Positions 49,106-57,697 of a DNA stretch of 64,000 nucleotides are shown here, in pieces. The notes under the pieces are model-generated. The model was not told the DNA's origin. It saw only the letters and a list, made by a program, of their open reading frames with translations, and made no database searches. Position 1 is the stretch's first letter. Each line of letters opens with the position of its first letter. Origin of the DNA: Methanoculleus formosensis (lineage in GTDB: Archaea > Halobacteriota > Methanomicrobia > Methanomicrobiales > Methanoculleaceae); contig NZ_VHLL01000001.1 in the NCBI RefSeq assembly GCF_025384765.1, forward strand, positions 1-64,000, in the 5' to 3' direction. A program made the translations under genes and the position numbers.

Positions 49106-49471
49106 ATGCTGGAACGGCAGGAGAAAGCGGCACTCACCGTCCTCGTATGTGTCGTCGGGATCGTGCTTGCGGCGCACCTCCTCTTTAACGCCGTCGGCCG
49201 ACCGCTGGTGGCGGAGCCGTACTCGCCGGAGGTCCCGGACGGGGCGCTGGTCCTCCTCGAAGGGAGCATCGAAGGGATCACGAAGACCTCGAGCGGCGGG
49301 CACCTGATCCTCACTGTCAACGGCACCGCGGTCTTTCTGCCGGAGAACGTGGCTGTCGGGCTTGAACTGCACGAAGACGAGAACGTAACGCTGTACGGGG
49401 TCGTCCAGACCTATCGCGGGAAACGGGAGGTGGTGGTAGCCTCCTCCAGGGACATCCAGGTACGAAAATGA
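49106..49471 (+). CDS. Membrane-anchored OB-fold protein
   Basis: A 121-residue protein with an N-terminal membrane helix (ALTVLVCVVGIVLAAHLLF) and a C-terminal OB-fold of the nucleic-acid-binding type: LVLLEGSIEGITKTSSGGHLILTVNGTAVFLPENVAVGLELHEDENVTLYGVVQTYRGKREVVVASSRDIQV. The strand order fits tRNA_anti-like or COG-type OB folds. The domain would face outside if the helix is a type II anchor. It is divergent from the two-regulator operon over the palindrome. Confidence 0.75.
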   Translation: MLERQEKAALTVLVCVVGIVLAAHLLFNAVGRPLVAEPYSPEVPDGALVLLEGSIEGITKTSSGGHLILTVNGTAVFLPENVAVGLELHEDENVTLYGVVQTYRGKREVVVASSRDIQVRK

Positions 49472-49472
49472 C

Positions 49473-49685
49473 CTACTTCCTCGTGTAGAAGATATCGGCG
49501 TCGTCGCCATCCCCGAAGAGGGGCTCTCTCCGCCGGGACTTCCCGCGGCTCTCTTCCTTCTTCGCAGTCTCCCGTTCGGGCTCCTGGCGGGCGGGGGCCG
49601 GGCCCTCGTCGGGCATCTTCTTCCGTCCCCCCTCCACGCCGGAACCGGTGGGGAGGTCTCCGTCGTTGATCCGCACCCTCGGCAT
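49473..49685 (-). CDS. Small charged protein, 70 aa
   Basis: A 70-residue polar protein, MPRVRINDGDLPTGSGVEGG followed by a Pro/Glu/Arg/Lys-rich stretch and ending FGDGDDADIFYTRK. It is likely disordered and contains no membrane or metal motif. The gene begins at ATG 49685 and converges on the OB-fold gene with one base between stops. The N-terminal ten residues could form a short beta segment. I do not recognise a family; confidence is modest. Confidence 0.5.
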   Translation of the reverse strand: MPRVRINDGDLPTGSGVEGGRKKMPDEGPAPARQEPERETAKKEESRGKSRRREPLFGDGDDADIFYTRK

Positions 49686-49837
49686 ACAGGATAATCATCC
49701 TGTCCGATATATGACTTCTCTGGATCAGCAGGCGGCTATGTGTGGTTTTTTCGGTATACCGCGCCTCATATCCGCCTCCGGCAGGGTGAGGATACCGGGA
49801 GGGAGGGGCAAGACCGCATAAGATCGGTTTTCCCCAC

Positions 49838-51277
49838 ATGGCGCGCCGCCGCGCGGAGATTGAACGGCAGAAACATCCGGAAAGAATTTTCTCTTTCCGG
49901 GAGAGATACTCAATCATCACGAGAACGACAGCAACCCGGGCGGAGAGGGGCGACGGCGGGCCGGAATGGAGCGGCACGGAGGATTACCCGCTCTCCGCGG
50001 TTCCGGAAGACGCGCGGCGTGGATTCTGGCCGATGACACTGGTGCTGCTCGGGTTCACCTTCTTCTCCGCCACGATGTGGGGCGGCGCGAGCATCGGGGT
50101 TGCGTTCCCGCTCTGGCCCGATCTCGCTCTGGTCATCCTCCTCGGGAGCGCGATACTCGGGCTTTACGTCACCGGCCTCGGCTACGTCGGTTATAAGAGC
50201 GGGCTCTCCACCGTCCTCTCCGCCCGGTTCGCCTTCGGCGACGCAGGGAGCCGGTGGCCCGACATCCTCCTCGGGCTCACTCAGATAGGGTGGTACGCCT
50301 GGGGAACCGCGACGATCACGATCGCCCTTGCCCGCCTGCTGAACCTCGATGCAGGGTGGCAAGCGCCCCTGATGGTCGTCTTTGGGTTCGCTTTCTGCCT
50401 GACGGCGTATATCGGCTACCGTGGGATTGCAGCCCTCTCCCTCTTCTCGGTTCCGGCGATGCTCATCCTCATCGCCGCAAGCGCCTCGGTCGCTCTCGGG
50501 GACGCCGGGGGCGCCGCCGATCTCCTCCCGCCGGGCACCGTGGAGACGCTTACGGTCGCCGAAGCCCTCACGATCGTCGTCGGCACCTTCGTCTCCGGCG
50601 GCACCCAGGTCGCGAACTGGACGCGCTTTGCCGGGTCGCCGCGCACCGCCGTCGGTTCCACGTTCATCGCTTTCTTCTTCGGGAACGGGCTGATGATCGC
50701 TGTCGGGGCCTTCGGCGCCGCCGTCTACGGCCTCTCCGACGTCGTCGAGGTGCTGGCGGTGCAGGGCCTTCTTGCCGCCGGCATCCTGATGCTCTTCCTG
50801 AACATCTGGACGACCCAGGACAACACCATCTACAACTTCTCGGTCGCCGGATGCCACTTCTTCAGGACAGGACGGCGAAGGTTGATCACCTTCGCCGGCG
50901 CCGCTGCAGGGACGCTGCTCGCGCTCCTCGGGATGTACAACTGGCTGATCCCCTACATGGTCATGATGGGGGTCTTCATCCCTCCGCTCGGCGGGGTGAT
51001 CATGGCCGACTTCTTTATCCGCCACCAGGGACGCTACCCCGAACCCGGCGAGGAGGCCGTCCCCCGGTTCAACCCGCAGGGGATCGCGGCGTATGCCACC
51101 GGCTCCCTCGCTGCCCTCCTGGTTCCGGGCATCCCCCCGCTGAACGGCATTGTCGCCGCGTTCCTCGCCTACGCCTGCCTCGTCCGGCTCCCGGCTCACA
51201 TGAACCGTTCGAACCGGTCGCGGGGAACCCGGCAGATGGGGCAGATCTCGGGCGGAACGTTGCGGGCGCAGAGGTAG
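49838..51277 (+). CDS. NCS1-type permease (CodB-like)
   Basis: A 479-residue secondary transporter of the NCS1 nucleobase family, closest in style to cytosine permease. From DYPLSAVPEDARRGFWPMTLVLLGFTFFSATMWGGASIG the family core runs through twelve helices, including GLGYVGYKSGLSTVLSARFAFGDAGSRWPD and WTTQDNTIYNFSVAG. The first 45 residues are basic and unlike the family, so the real start may be later. The C-terminal 80 bases overlap the convergent FTR-rubredoxin gene. No deaminase gene is adjacent. Confidence 0.85.
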   Translation: MARRRAEIERQKHPERIFSFRERYSIITRTTATRAERGDGGPEWSGTEDYPLSAVPEDARRGFWPMTLVLLGFTFFSATMWGGASIGVAFPLWPDLALVILLGSAILGLYVTGLGYVGYKSGLSTVLSARFAFGDAGSRWPDILLGLTQIGWYAWGTATITIALARLLNLDAGWQAPLMVVFGFAFCLTAYIGYRGIAALSLFSVPAMLILIAASASVALGDAGGAADLLPPGTVETLTVAEALTIVVGTFVSGGTQVANWTRFAGSPRTAVGSTFIAFFFGNGLMIAVGAFGAAVYGLSDVVEVLAVQGLLAAGILMLFLNIWTTQDNTIYNFSVAGCHFFRTGRRRLITFAGAAAGTLLALLGMYNWLIPYMVMMGVFIPPLGGVIMADFFIRHQGRYPEPGEEAVPRFNPQGIAAYATGSLAALLVPGIPPLNGIVAAFLAYACLVRLPAHMNRSNRSRGTRQMGQISGGTLRAQR

Positions 51278-51708
51278 CCGCAGACCCGGCACCGCCAGAC
51301 CGGGTAGTTCAGGGTTCCCGGTGCGCGGTCTGCCGCGGCTCGTTCCTCCTTCCGCCGCCTGCGCTCCGCCGGGGGCGGCCGCCGTTCCGGGACAAGGGCG
51401 GCGGCACGTTCCCCGCCCTCCACGTCGGCGGTGACGTAGAGCGCGCAGTAGCAGGCCCCATAATCGGAGAGATCGGGATCGCGGTAGTCGCAGGGGCAGA
51501 TGATGTCGAGGTCGTCGTCCCGGTCTCCCGAGGCAAGCCTGCAGGGGCAGGAGATGTAGCCATAACGTTCCCGGTTGGCAAGCAGGCCACGGACGAGATC
51601 GCAGGTGAACCCCTCATCAGGGTTCAGGTGGTATCCGCCGGCCTCCGCCTCCTCTGCGAGGTCCTGCATGAGCCGGTCCACCTCCCCGTCACTCACCGCA
51701 TCAGGCAC
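51196..51708 (-). CDS. Ferredoxin:thioredoxin reductase catalytic domain fused to rubredoxin-like domain
   Basis: A 170-residue fusion. Residues 1-95 are the FTR beta catalytic fold with all seven cysteines: Cys36, CPC (54/56), CPC (71/73) and CYC (86/88; CHC in most). A charged linker (residues 98-130, PERRPPPAERRRRKEER) leads to a rubredoxin-like knuckle pair, CRVC (140/143) and CPIC (156/159), in YPVWRCRVCGYLC...PPEICPICRVPRDRF. The rubredoxin part probably supplies electrons to the disulfide/4Fe-4S site. It is preceded, with an 8-base overlap, by a glutaredoxin gene, its likely substrate. Confidence 0.9.
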   Translation of the reverse strand: MPDAVSDGEVDRLMQDLAEEAEAGGYHLNPDEGFTCDLVRGLLANRERYGYISCPCRLASGDRDDDLDIICPCDYRDPDLSDYGACYCALYVTADVEGGERAAALVPERRPPPAERRRRKEERAAADRAPGTLNYPVWRCRVCGYLCARNVPPEICPICRVPRDRFERFM

Positions 51709-52003
51709 CGACCGCCTCCCGGATCTCGTCCTCCCGGAACCCCACGATCACCTTTGCATCACCGAAGACGACCGTCGGAAACGAGAGCCGGGGGTTCCAG
51801 TGTTCGACCTCCCTGACCACGCGGTCGCGCTCCTCCCCCGCAAGCAGGTCCACGTAGACGTATGAGAACCCGACGCCGAGGTCGGTGAGAAGTTCCTTTG
51901 TCCGGGCACACCAGCCGCAGGTGCTCAGGGCGTAGAGGATCACCCTGCCGCGGTCCTCGCCGGGAACGTTCTGCATCTCAGCCAAAATATTCCTCCATCT
52001 CAT
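51701..52003 (-). CDS. Glutaredoxin-like protein
   Basis: A 100-residue thioredoxin-fold protein with redox motif CGWC (29-32 from this start) in VILYALSTCGWCARTKELLTDLGVGFSYVYVDL, and the cis-Pro in SFPTVVFGDAKVIVGF. Starts at 52003, TTG 51985 or ATG 51976 are in frame; the family would prefer about 51976. It overlaps the FTR-rubredoxin gene by 8 bases, so the pair forms a reductase/redoxin operon: FTR reduces glutaredoxin using ferredoxin or the rubredoxin module. AAGATAAGTATCTTG near 52020-52034 is a possible promoter or palindrome. Confidence 0.9.
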   Translation of the reverse strand: MRWRNILAEMQNVPGEDRGRVILYALSTCGWCARTKELLTDLGVGFSYVYVDLLAGEERDRVVREVEHWNPRLSFPTVVFGDAKVIVGFREDEIREAVGA

Positions 52004-52247
52004 CCCGCTACGGAGGCCGAAGATAAGTATCTTGCCCCAAAAGAGGGGCGGTCAGGGGGAGGGGCCGGCACCGTCCCGGTATGTCGCCGGGTCGTCCGCC
52101 GCTTCGATGAACATCTCGTCCGAGAACGGGGGTGTCGAGGCCCCGGCGACGAACTCGCAAAGCACCGACGAGGGATTCACGGCAGAGGGGAAGTCCATGT
52201 CCCGGCAACCGAAACTTCTTATCCAGCCGTGCAGGAAGGAGAATGTG

Positions 52248-52805
52248 GTGAATCGAGGCATGGATACCAGGAAAGTTGCCGGACTCGCGGCCGCGCTCAT
52301 GCTCGCGGCATGCATCGCGTGCACCGCCGCAGCGCAGGAGATGGGCATCGAAGAGATCGGGACGGTCACCGCCGGCGAGACCGTCACCATCGGCGGAACG
52401 ACGAACCTCGCCCCGGGCAACCGTCTGCTCATCACGGTGACGCCGGTCGGATTTGCACCGACGAACAAGTCCGTGCCTTCCGGGGCGGGAGGGACGGCCG
52501 GAACGGCCGTTGTTGAGGGGGGAGACGCCGCCGCGAAGACCTGGTCGTTTGCGGTCGACACGACCGGGTTCGAGCCCGGGGAGTACATTGTGACCGTGGA
52601 GTGGGTCGAGGGCGACGCCACCGCAAGCACCACGTTCACCGTCGTCGAGGCGGCGGCGGTGACCCCGACGGCAACACCAACCGCCACCACACCGCCGACG
52701 ACGGCAGCGACGACGATCCCCACCCCGACCACGGCGGGGCCCGTTCTCCCGGTGGCGGCGGGCCTCGCGGCAGCGCTGGCCGGATACCTGGTGCGGCGGC
52801 GATAG
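52248..52805 (+). CDS. DUF3821-like surface protein with C-terminal anchor
   Basis: A 185-residue surface protein: signal MDTRKVAGLAAALMLAACIACTAAAQE, a beta domain (IEEIGTVTAGETVTIGGTTNLAPGNRLLITVTPVGFAPTNKS...GEYIVTVEWVEGDATASTTFTV), a Thr/Pro-rich stalk (TPTATPTATTPPTTAATTIPTPTTAG), and a C-terminal helix LPVAAGLAAALAGYLVRRR. This order is typical of archaeal anchored glycoproteins. GGAG at 52238-52241 is 6 bases before GTG 52248. It resembles the second half of the DUF3821 protein at 56353-57351. Confidence 0.75.
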   Translation: MNRGMDTRKVAGLAAALMLAACIACTAAAQEMGIEEIGTVTAGETVTIGGTTNLAPGNRLLITVTPVGFAPTNKSVPSGAGGTAGTAVVEGGDAAAKTWSFAVDTTGFEPGEYIVTVEWVEGDATASTTFTVVEAAAVTPTATPTATTPPTTAATTIPTPTTAGPVLPVAAGLAAALAGYLVRRR

Positions 52806-52836
52806 AGGGCGAAGTACGATAGTCTGTCAGGAACGG

Positions 52837-53202
52837 AGTGTGAGCACCGAAGGTGCGAAGTGCGAGTTGCCTATACCCATCTACCGATCTTCGCGGATTG
52901 AAGCCTACGGATTCTCAAACTCCTTCCCCAAAGGAGAAGTCGTCCTTCGCGTGAGTTAACGGTTTATAAGCGAAGATACGGCCTCACGCGAAGAACGCGA
53001 AGCCGCGAAGTGCGACGGTTCGTAGAACCGGAGCATGAGCACCGCTAGGTGCGAAGTGCGAGTGTAGCGAGCATGAGAGGCCATCAGGCTTCGAAGGGGA
53101 GTTACAGATAATTATACCGAACTTCGCGTTCTTCGCGGCTTCGCGTGAGTTAACGGATACAGATAACAATAAAGTCTCACGCGAAGAACGCGAAGCCGCG
53201 AA
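52837..53202. repeat. Cluster of two interspersed repeat families
   Basis: Family A: CTCACGCGAAGAACGCGAAG continuing CCGCGAA at 52983-53009 and 53176-53202, with inverted copies TTCGCGTTCTTCGCGGCTTC continuing GCGTGAG at 53123-53149 and partly at 52945-52958. Family B: GAGCACCG(a/ct)AGGTGCGAAGTGCGAG at about 52843-52865 and 53036-53062. TGAGTTAACGG follows family A twice (52952 and 53147). This fills most of the gene-free 52806-53243 interval. Confidence 0.8.
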
Positions 53203-53243
53203 ACCCTGTGTCCCAAAACGAGCCCCCGCATTTCCCGCACTCC

Positions 53244-54599
53244 TCACCGCCGGTCGACGATCCGCTTCGGCCGGCCGGGCGCCCGGTGGAGTTCGAGCCC
53301 GCCCGGCGGCGTGACGCTGCAGAGGATCTGGAGCGACCCGTCCTCGTATGCGCCAGAAAGAGCAGGAACCGAGCGCAAAAGGGAGGCAAGGAACGTCTCT
53401 TTGATCTCGTCCTCATCGACGCGGGCGGGATCGAAGCACTCCATGCTCACCCGGAGGACGGTCTCCCCCGCCTCGTCGCCGCCATAGATGAACGCCTCGT
53501 ACTCCCCGTTCAGGTGAACCATGTTCTCGGGCGCAAAGACCGCCGCCTCCACGTCCACCCGGTTGAGCGGGACATCTCCGATCCGGATCGTCTCCGCCTC
53601 CCGCCGGGGGGAGGCGATCCGCATGTGCGTCCGCCCGCACCCGCACCGCTCCCGGGAGACGACCGAGCAGGTATCCTCCGTATCGTAGTTGATGAGGAGT
53701 GTCCCCGCCCTCTTTCCCGGCGCAAGGAGCGTCGTGTAGACCAGCCGCCCCGTCTCGCCGTCATGGACGAACCGGTTCATCCCGGGGTCGTAGAGATCGA
53801 AGTGAACCAGATCCTCGGGGACGTGGAGCCCTGCCTGGCGGGTGCACTCGCCGCACATCGTCCCCTCGGTACTCCCGTAGGAGTTGTAGACCGGGCATCC
53901 CCAGACCTCCTCCAGGTAGCGCCTCGACTCCGGGGCGAAACTCTCGCCCCCGACGACGAGGCGCGCGACACCCGCATCCTGCGGCGGGTGCCCTTCCGCC
54001 TCCATCCTGCGGGCGAGCCGCAGGAGCTTGAAGACGCTCCCGATCAACGCCGTCGGGCGGTACTGCTCCAGCACCCTGACCGGGAAGGTGCACTTCCCCT
54101 CCGGGACGATCGCCATCCCGATGTCGCGGGCGGCGAGGGTCATGGTGTTTGCCCCGACGTTCATCCCGTAGGAGGCGCAGACCACCACCCGGTCGCCGGC
54201 CTCGAAGCCCTGCGAGACAAAGAGCCGGGCATACTTCTCCGCATACCGCTCCCAGTCCTCCCAGGTGAGGAAGAAACTCTTCGGGATACCGCTCGTCCCG
54301 GAGGTCTCGTTGACCGTGAAGACCGCTTCCCAGGGGACGCTCTTGAAGCAGAACTCCTTCTCGTGCGGAGGCTGGTATCGCCGGATCGTCGCCCCGGAGA
54401 CGATGGGCAGCTCGCGGAGGTCCTCGTGCTCCCGGATCGCCTCCGGGCGGATGTTGTGTCGCGTAAACCACCGGCGGTAGAAGGGCGAATGCTCCGTCGC
54501 GTACCGGACGGTCAGGCGGATCCGCTCGTCGATGAGGAGATCGAGATCCGATCGCGCGAGCGTCTCCACCGCCGGGTCGTGGTATCGGTTACCTGTCAT
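53244..54599 (-). CDS. Phenylacetate-CoA ligase/coenzyme F390 synthetase family
   Basis: A 451-residue adenylate-forming enzyme. The AMP motif is ETSGTSGIPKSFFLTWEDWERYAE; further motifs are NSYGSTEGTMCGEC, GRLVYTTLL and INYDTEDTCSVV...CGCGRTHMRI. This pattern fits phenylacetate-CoA ligase relatives; in methanogens the best-known member is coenzyme F390 synthetase, which adenylylates F420 on oxygen exposure. The Cys-rich stretch CGECTR and CGCGR could hold zinc. I cannot exclude an arylacetate-CoA ligase. It has a good TATA box at 54621-54630. Confidence 0.7.
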   Translation of the reverse strand: MTGNRYHDPAVETLARSDLDLLIDERIRLTVRYATEHSPFYRRWFTRHNIRPEAIREHEDLRELPIVSGATIRRYQPPHEKEFCFKSVPWEAVFTVNETSGTSGIPKSFFLTWEDWERYAEKYARLFVSQGFEAGDRVVVCASYGMNVGANTMTLAARDIGMAIVPEGKCTFPVRVLEQYRPTALIGSVFKLLRLARRMEAEGHPPQDAGVARLVVGGESFAPESRRYLEEVWGCPVYNSYGSTEGTMCGECTRQAGLHVPEDLVHFDLYDPGMNRFVHDGETGRLVYTTLLAPGKRAGTLLINYDTEDTCSVVSRERCGCGRTHMRIASPRREAETIRIGDVPLNRVDVEAAVFAPENMVHLNGEYEAFIYGGDEAGETVLRVSMECFDPARVDEDEIKETFLASLLRSVPALSGAYEDGSLQILCSVTPPGGLELHRAPGRPKRIVDRR

Positions 54600-54620
54600 C
54601 CGGCCGGGATAGACGCACGA

Positions 54621-54630
54621 GATAAAAATA
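54621..54630 (-). promoter_or_regulatory. TATA box for the ligase gene
   Basis: On the minus strand ACCTATTTTTATC ends about 21 bases before ATG 54599, and has the same CTATTTTTATC form as the SRP RNA promoter. Confidence 0.55.
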
Positions 54631-54642
54631 GGTGCCGGGGGA

Positions 54643-56151
54643 TTAGAGCGCCCAGGCAGGAATGTCGAAGGGGATACCGAGCGCCCAGAGGACGACCGTG
54701 TAGAGGCAGATCATCCAGAGCCCGACGCCGACGAGGTCGAGCGCCCAGCCGGACTTGAGGAGGTCTTTCGCATCGATGTAGCCGGTCCCGTAGGCGACGG
54801 CGTTCGGCGGGGTGGCGACCGGGAGCATGAACGCTATCGAGGCGCAGACCGCGGCGGTCATCATCAGGATGATCGGGTTGATCCCCACGCTGATGGCCGT
54901 GACCGCCATGATCGGCATCATGATGGCCGCTATAGCAGTGTTCGAGGTGATCTCCGTGACAAGTGAGGTTCCCAGCGCCACGATGGAGATCAGGAGGACG
55001 ATCGGGAGCCCATGGATAAGCGTCAGCGACTCGACGATCGCCGCAGCAAGCCCGCTCTCGAGGAACCCGCTCGAGAGGGCGATACCGCCGCCGAAGAGGA
55101 GGAGGATCCCCCAGGGGATCTTCACCGCCCACTCCCAGTCCATCGTGAAGATGCCCTCCTTCGTGTCGACCGGGAGGACGAAGAGGAGGAGCGCGCCGAA
55201 TATCGCGATGGTGGAGTCCTTGATCCCCGGGAAGATCATATCGAGACCCGGGACGATGAACCCGCCGATATCCTTCGTCTGGGCAAACACCCAGGCGAGG
55301 GCGGTCAGGGTGAAGACGATCAGCGTCCACCGCTCTCCGGTCGAGAGCGAACCGAGTTTCTCAAGTTCCTCGCGAATGAGCCCCTTTGCGCTCGGGAGAG
55401 TCGTCACCATCCGGCGGTAGGAGACCTGCGTGAGCCAGATCCAGGCAATGAGGAGGAATATGGCGGCGAACGGGACGCCGAACTTCATCCAGGTGAAGAA
55501 GTCGATGGTGGGCGCGTCGGGAAAGATCGTCGCGAGCTGGGAGATGAAGATCCCGTTCGGGGGAGTGCCGATGATCGTCGCAATCCCCCCGATGCTCGCG
55601 GCGTAGGGGATGGATATGATCAGGCATTTTGCAAGTACCGCCTCCTTCCCTTCAAGGTTCTCAAGCGCATGATCAGTCCCCGGCAGGATCGTCAGGATGA
55701 TCGCGACCGCGATCGGGATCATCATCATCGTCGTCGCGGTGTTCGAGATCCACATCGAGAGGAACGCGGTGGCGATCATGAACCCGAGCACCAGGCGGCG
55801 CGGACTTGTCCCGACGAGACGTATGATGTGCAGCGCGATACGCCGGTGCAGGTTCCACCGCTGCATCGACATCGCGATGATGAACCCGCCGAGGAAGAGG
55901 AAGATCACCTCATTGCCGTAGGATACCGCCACCTCCACCGGGGAGAGGATGCCGAGCGCCGGGAAGAGGACCAGCGGGAGGAGTGCGGTCGCCTCCAGGG
56001 GGATGACGCCGGTGACCCAGAAGAGGACCATAAGGACGGTGACGGCCAGAACGGCCTTCGCCTCGGGCGCAAGAACAGTGGGATCGATGGGGATCGCCAG
56101 GATCGCGAAGAAGATGAGGAACGATGCGATAATGAAGGCGACCTTTTTCAT
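54643..56151 (-). CDS. DASS-family anion:sodium symporter
   Basis: A 502-residue transporter of the divalent anion:Na+ symporter family, which imports dicarboxylates, citrate or sulfate. About eleven helices from ATG 56151. Two Na+/substrate loops are present: SNTATTMMMIP with GTPPNGIFISQL, and TSNTAIAAIMMPI with ATPPNAVAYGTG; both carry the SNT and TPPN hallmarks. A longer polar upstream frame is rejected. The AATATTTAAG promoter lies 20-30 bases upstream. In a methanogen, malate/succinate or sulfate are the likeliest cargo. Confidence 0.92.
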   Translation of the reverse strand: MKKVAFIIASFLIFFAILAIPIDPTVLAPEAKAVLAVTVLMVLFWVTGVIPLEATALLPLVLFPALGILSPVEVAVSYGNEVIFLFLGGFIIAMSMQRWNLHRRIALHIIRLVGTSPRRLVLGFMIATAFLSMWISNTATTMMMIPIAVAIILTILPGTDHALENLEGKEAVLAKCLIISIPYAASIGGIATIIGTPPNGIFISQLATIFPDAPTIDFFTWMKFGVPFAAIFLLIAWIWLTQVSYRRMVTTLPSAKGLIREELEKLGSLSTGERWTLIVFTLTALAWVFAQTKDIGGFIVPGLDMIFPGIKDSTIAIFGALLLFVLPVDTKEGIFTMDWEWAVKIPWGILLLFGGGIALSSGFLESGLAAAIVESLTLIHGLPIVLLISIVALGTSLVTEITSNTAIAAIMMPIMAVTAISVGINPIILMMTAAVCASIAFMLPVATPPNAVAYGTGYIDAKDLLKSGWALDLVGVGLWMICLYTVVLWALGIPFDIPAWAL

Positions 56152-56170
56152 CTTCAGGGATTGGCGAAGA

Positions 56171-56181
56171 GAATATTTAAG
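56171..56181 (-). promoter_or_regulatory. TATA box for the DASS transporter
   Basis: GCTTAAATATTCTC on the minus strand stands 20-30 bases before ATG 56151, implying a very short leader. Confidence 0.55.
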
Positions 56182-56320
56182 CGTAAGGAATCGAATTGCA
56201 CCCGATTCTGAAGGAGGACAGCCAGATCCGGGATACCGGCGGCTTCCTTCCCATGACCGGGAGAGGCGCACCTCGGCCGAACAGGGCCGGGTGTGGGGGG
56301 TCGCCGCGCCGCCACACCAA

Positions 56321-56329
56321 CCTATATCA
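56321..56329 (+). promoter_or_regulatory. TATA box for the DUF3821 gene
   Basis: CCTATATCA, 24-32 bases before ATG 56353, is the expected position for a near-leaderless transcript. Confidence 0.5.
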
Positions 56330-56352
56330 ACAAAATCAGCACAGGGAATGTC

Positions 56353-57351
56353 ATGAGACCGGATCGGATCTTCAGGCGAGGTTTCGCCATCCTCCTTGCC
56401 GTCTGTTTCCTTGCCCTCTGTGCCGGAGAGGCCGGGGCCCGCGGGCCGACGATCAACGATATCCAACCCCACGACACCATCTTTGTCCACGAGGAGGGGC
56501 TCAACCTCACGCAGCTCCGCGACCCGGCCACGAACAGCCCCGTCACGGAACTGCGGAGATACCAGGACGACAACCCCGACCGGGGTCTCGAAAGGAGCAT
56601 CCCGGTCGGTGACGACACGGACTTCGAGGTGCAGGAGTTCTTCCTGGGCGGAGACTACGGGACATACTACGCCTTCAACCCCACCGACGGAGCGACTGCA
56701 CAGGTCATGATCCGTGAACCGCGGCTCTTCATGGATGTGGTGCTCGCGAACCCCCATCACAACGAGCCCCTGGAAGGGCTGACCGTCTCCCCGAACACCC
56801 GGATAGCCTTCAGGATAGCCGCCCCCGACGTCGGGGCGTTCTACCAGGCGGGCGGGGTCTATCCGGCGACGATCGATATCGTGCTCACCACACCGGGCGG
56901 CGCCGAGACGACGATGATCGGCGGGGTCAACATGGCCGGGCTCAACGTCAGTTCGACCCGGTTCTACACCGATGACCCCGACAGGCCCGGCGCGGTCCGG
57001 ATCGGTGATATCGGGCGGCCGGGGGAGTACTCCATCCGGGCGGTATGGAGGACGCCTTCGGGGTTCGACGCCTACGCTCCCGACTCTGAAGCGGTGACGT
57101 TCACGGTAGCAAACCGTGTCGGGGTGGAAACGACCCCAACGTCGACGCCCACCGCAACCGTGACGGCCGCGCCGACGCCGACAACGGTTCCGCCGACCCC
57201 ATCCACGACCTCCGCAACCGTGCCGGCCACCCCGACGGTGGTCGAGACGACGGGGCCGGCAACCCCGACACCGACCGCAGCGCCGCTCCCGGCCGCCCTG
57301 GCTGCAGCAGCGGTCGGGTTCGCCCTCGCGCTCGCCGGCAGGCGCAGGTAG
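56353..57351 (+). CDS. DUF3821 surface protein with Thr/Pro stalk
   Basis: A 332-residue exported protein of the DUF3821 family. The signal peptide is RRGFAILLAVCFLALCAGEAGA. The DUF3821 domain covers about residues 30-240 (INDIQPHDTIFVHEEGLNLTQLRDPATNSPVTELRRYQDDNP...). A long Thr/Pro stalk (TPTSTPTATVTAAPTPTTVPPTP...) is followed by an anchor helix (LPAALAAAAVGFALALAGRRR). This family is found in methanogen envelopes, and stalk threonines are likely O-glycosylated. A tail-to-tail HEAT-repeat gene follows after 4 bases. Confidence 0.85.
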   Translation: MRPDRIFRRGFAILLAVCFLALCAGEAGARGPTINDIQPHDTIFVHEEGLNLTQLRDPATNSPVTELRRYQDDNPDRGLERSIPVGDDTDFEVQEFFLGGDYGTYYAFNPTDGATAQVMIREPRLFMDVVLANPHHNEPLEGLTVSPNTRIAFRIAAPDVGAFYQAGGVYPATIDIVLTTPGGAETTMIGGVNMAGLNVSSTRFYTDDPDRPGAVRIGDIGRPGEYSIRAVWRTPSGFDAYAPDSEAVTFTVANRVGVETTPTSTPTATVTAAPTPTTVPPTPSTTSATVPATPTVVETTGPATPTPTAAPLPAALAAAAVGFALALAGRRR

Positions 57352-57355
57352 AGGA

Positions 57356-57673
57356 TCAGCAGAACCGGCAGCCGCAACCGCCGGCCGCGTCCCGGATACG
57401 GCGGAGAGCGGCGGCCGCCCATTTTACGACGGCGGGGTCGGTGTCCTCGAGCGCCTCCATGAGCGCCGGAACCGCTCCCGCATCCCCGATCATCCCGAGG
57501 GTGTAGGCCGCCCACATCCGGAGGCGGGGATCGGGATCGTCGAGGAGAGAGAGCAGCGGCGGGAGGGCAGCCGGGCCGATGGCAGCGATCTCCGCCGCCG
57601 CCGCCATCCGGTCGGCACTGCTGCCGGCGCGGAGGATACCGATCAGCGCATTCGTTCTGTCCGTCACATCCAT
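57356..57673 (-). CDS. Short HEAT-repeat protein with Cys tail
   Basis: A 105-residue helical-repeat protein: SADRMAAAAEIAAIGPAALPPLLSLLDDPDPRLRMWAAYTLGMIGDAGAVPALMEALEDTDPAVVKWAAAALRRI, about two and a half HEAT (PBS-lyase type) repeats. A cysteine cluster CGCRFC ends it, which could bind metal. HEAT proteins usually scaffold protein partners. I start it at ATG 57673; the upstream ATG 57730 lies beyond the promoter element. Confidence 0.8.
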   Translation of the reverse strand: MDVTDRTNALIGILRAGSSADRMAAAAEIAAIGPAALPPLLSLLDDPDPRLRMWAAYTLGMIGDAGAVPALMEALEDTDPAVVKWAAAALRRIRDAAGGCGCRFC

Positions 57674-57697
57674 GGTTGCTCTTCGCTGCGGAAGGGG

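Noticed and set aside
52840-53202. CRISPR-like array
   Set aside because: Repeats are not evenly spaced, include inverted copies and have no cas genes nearby.
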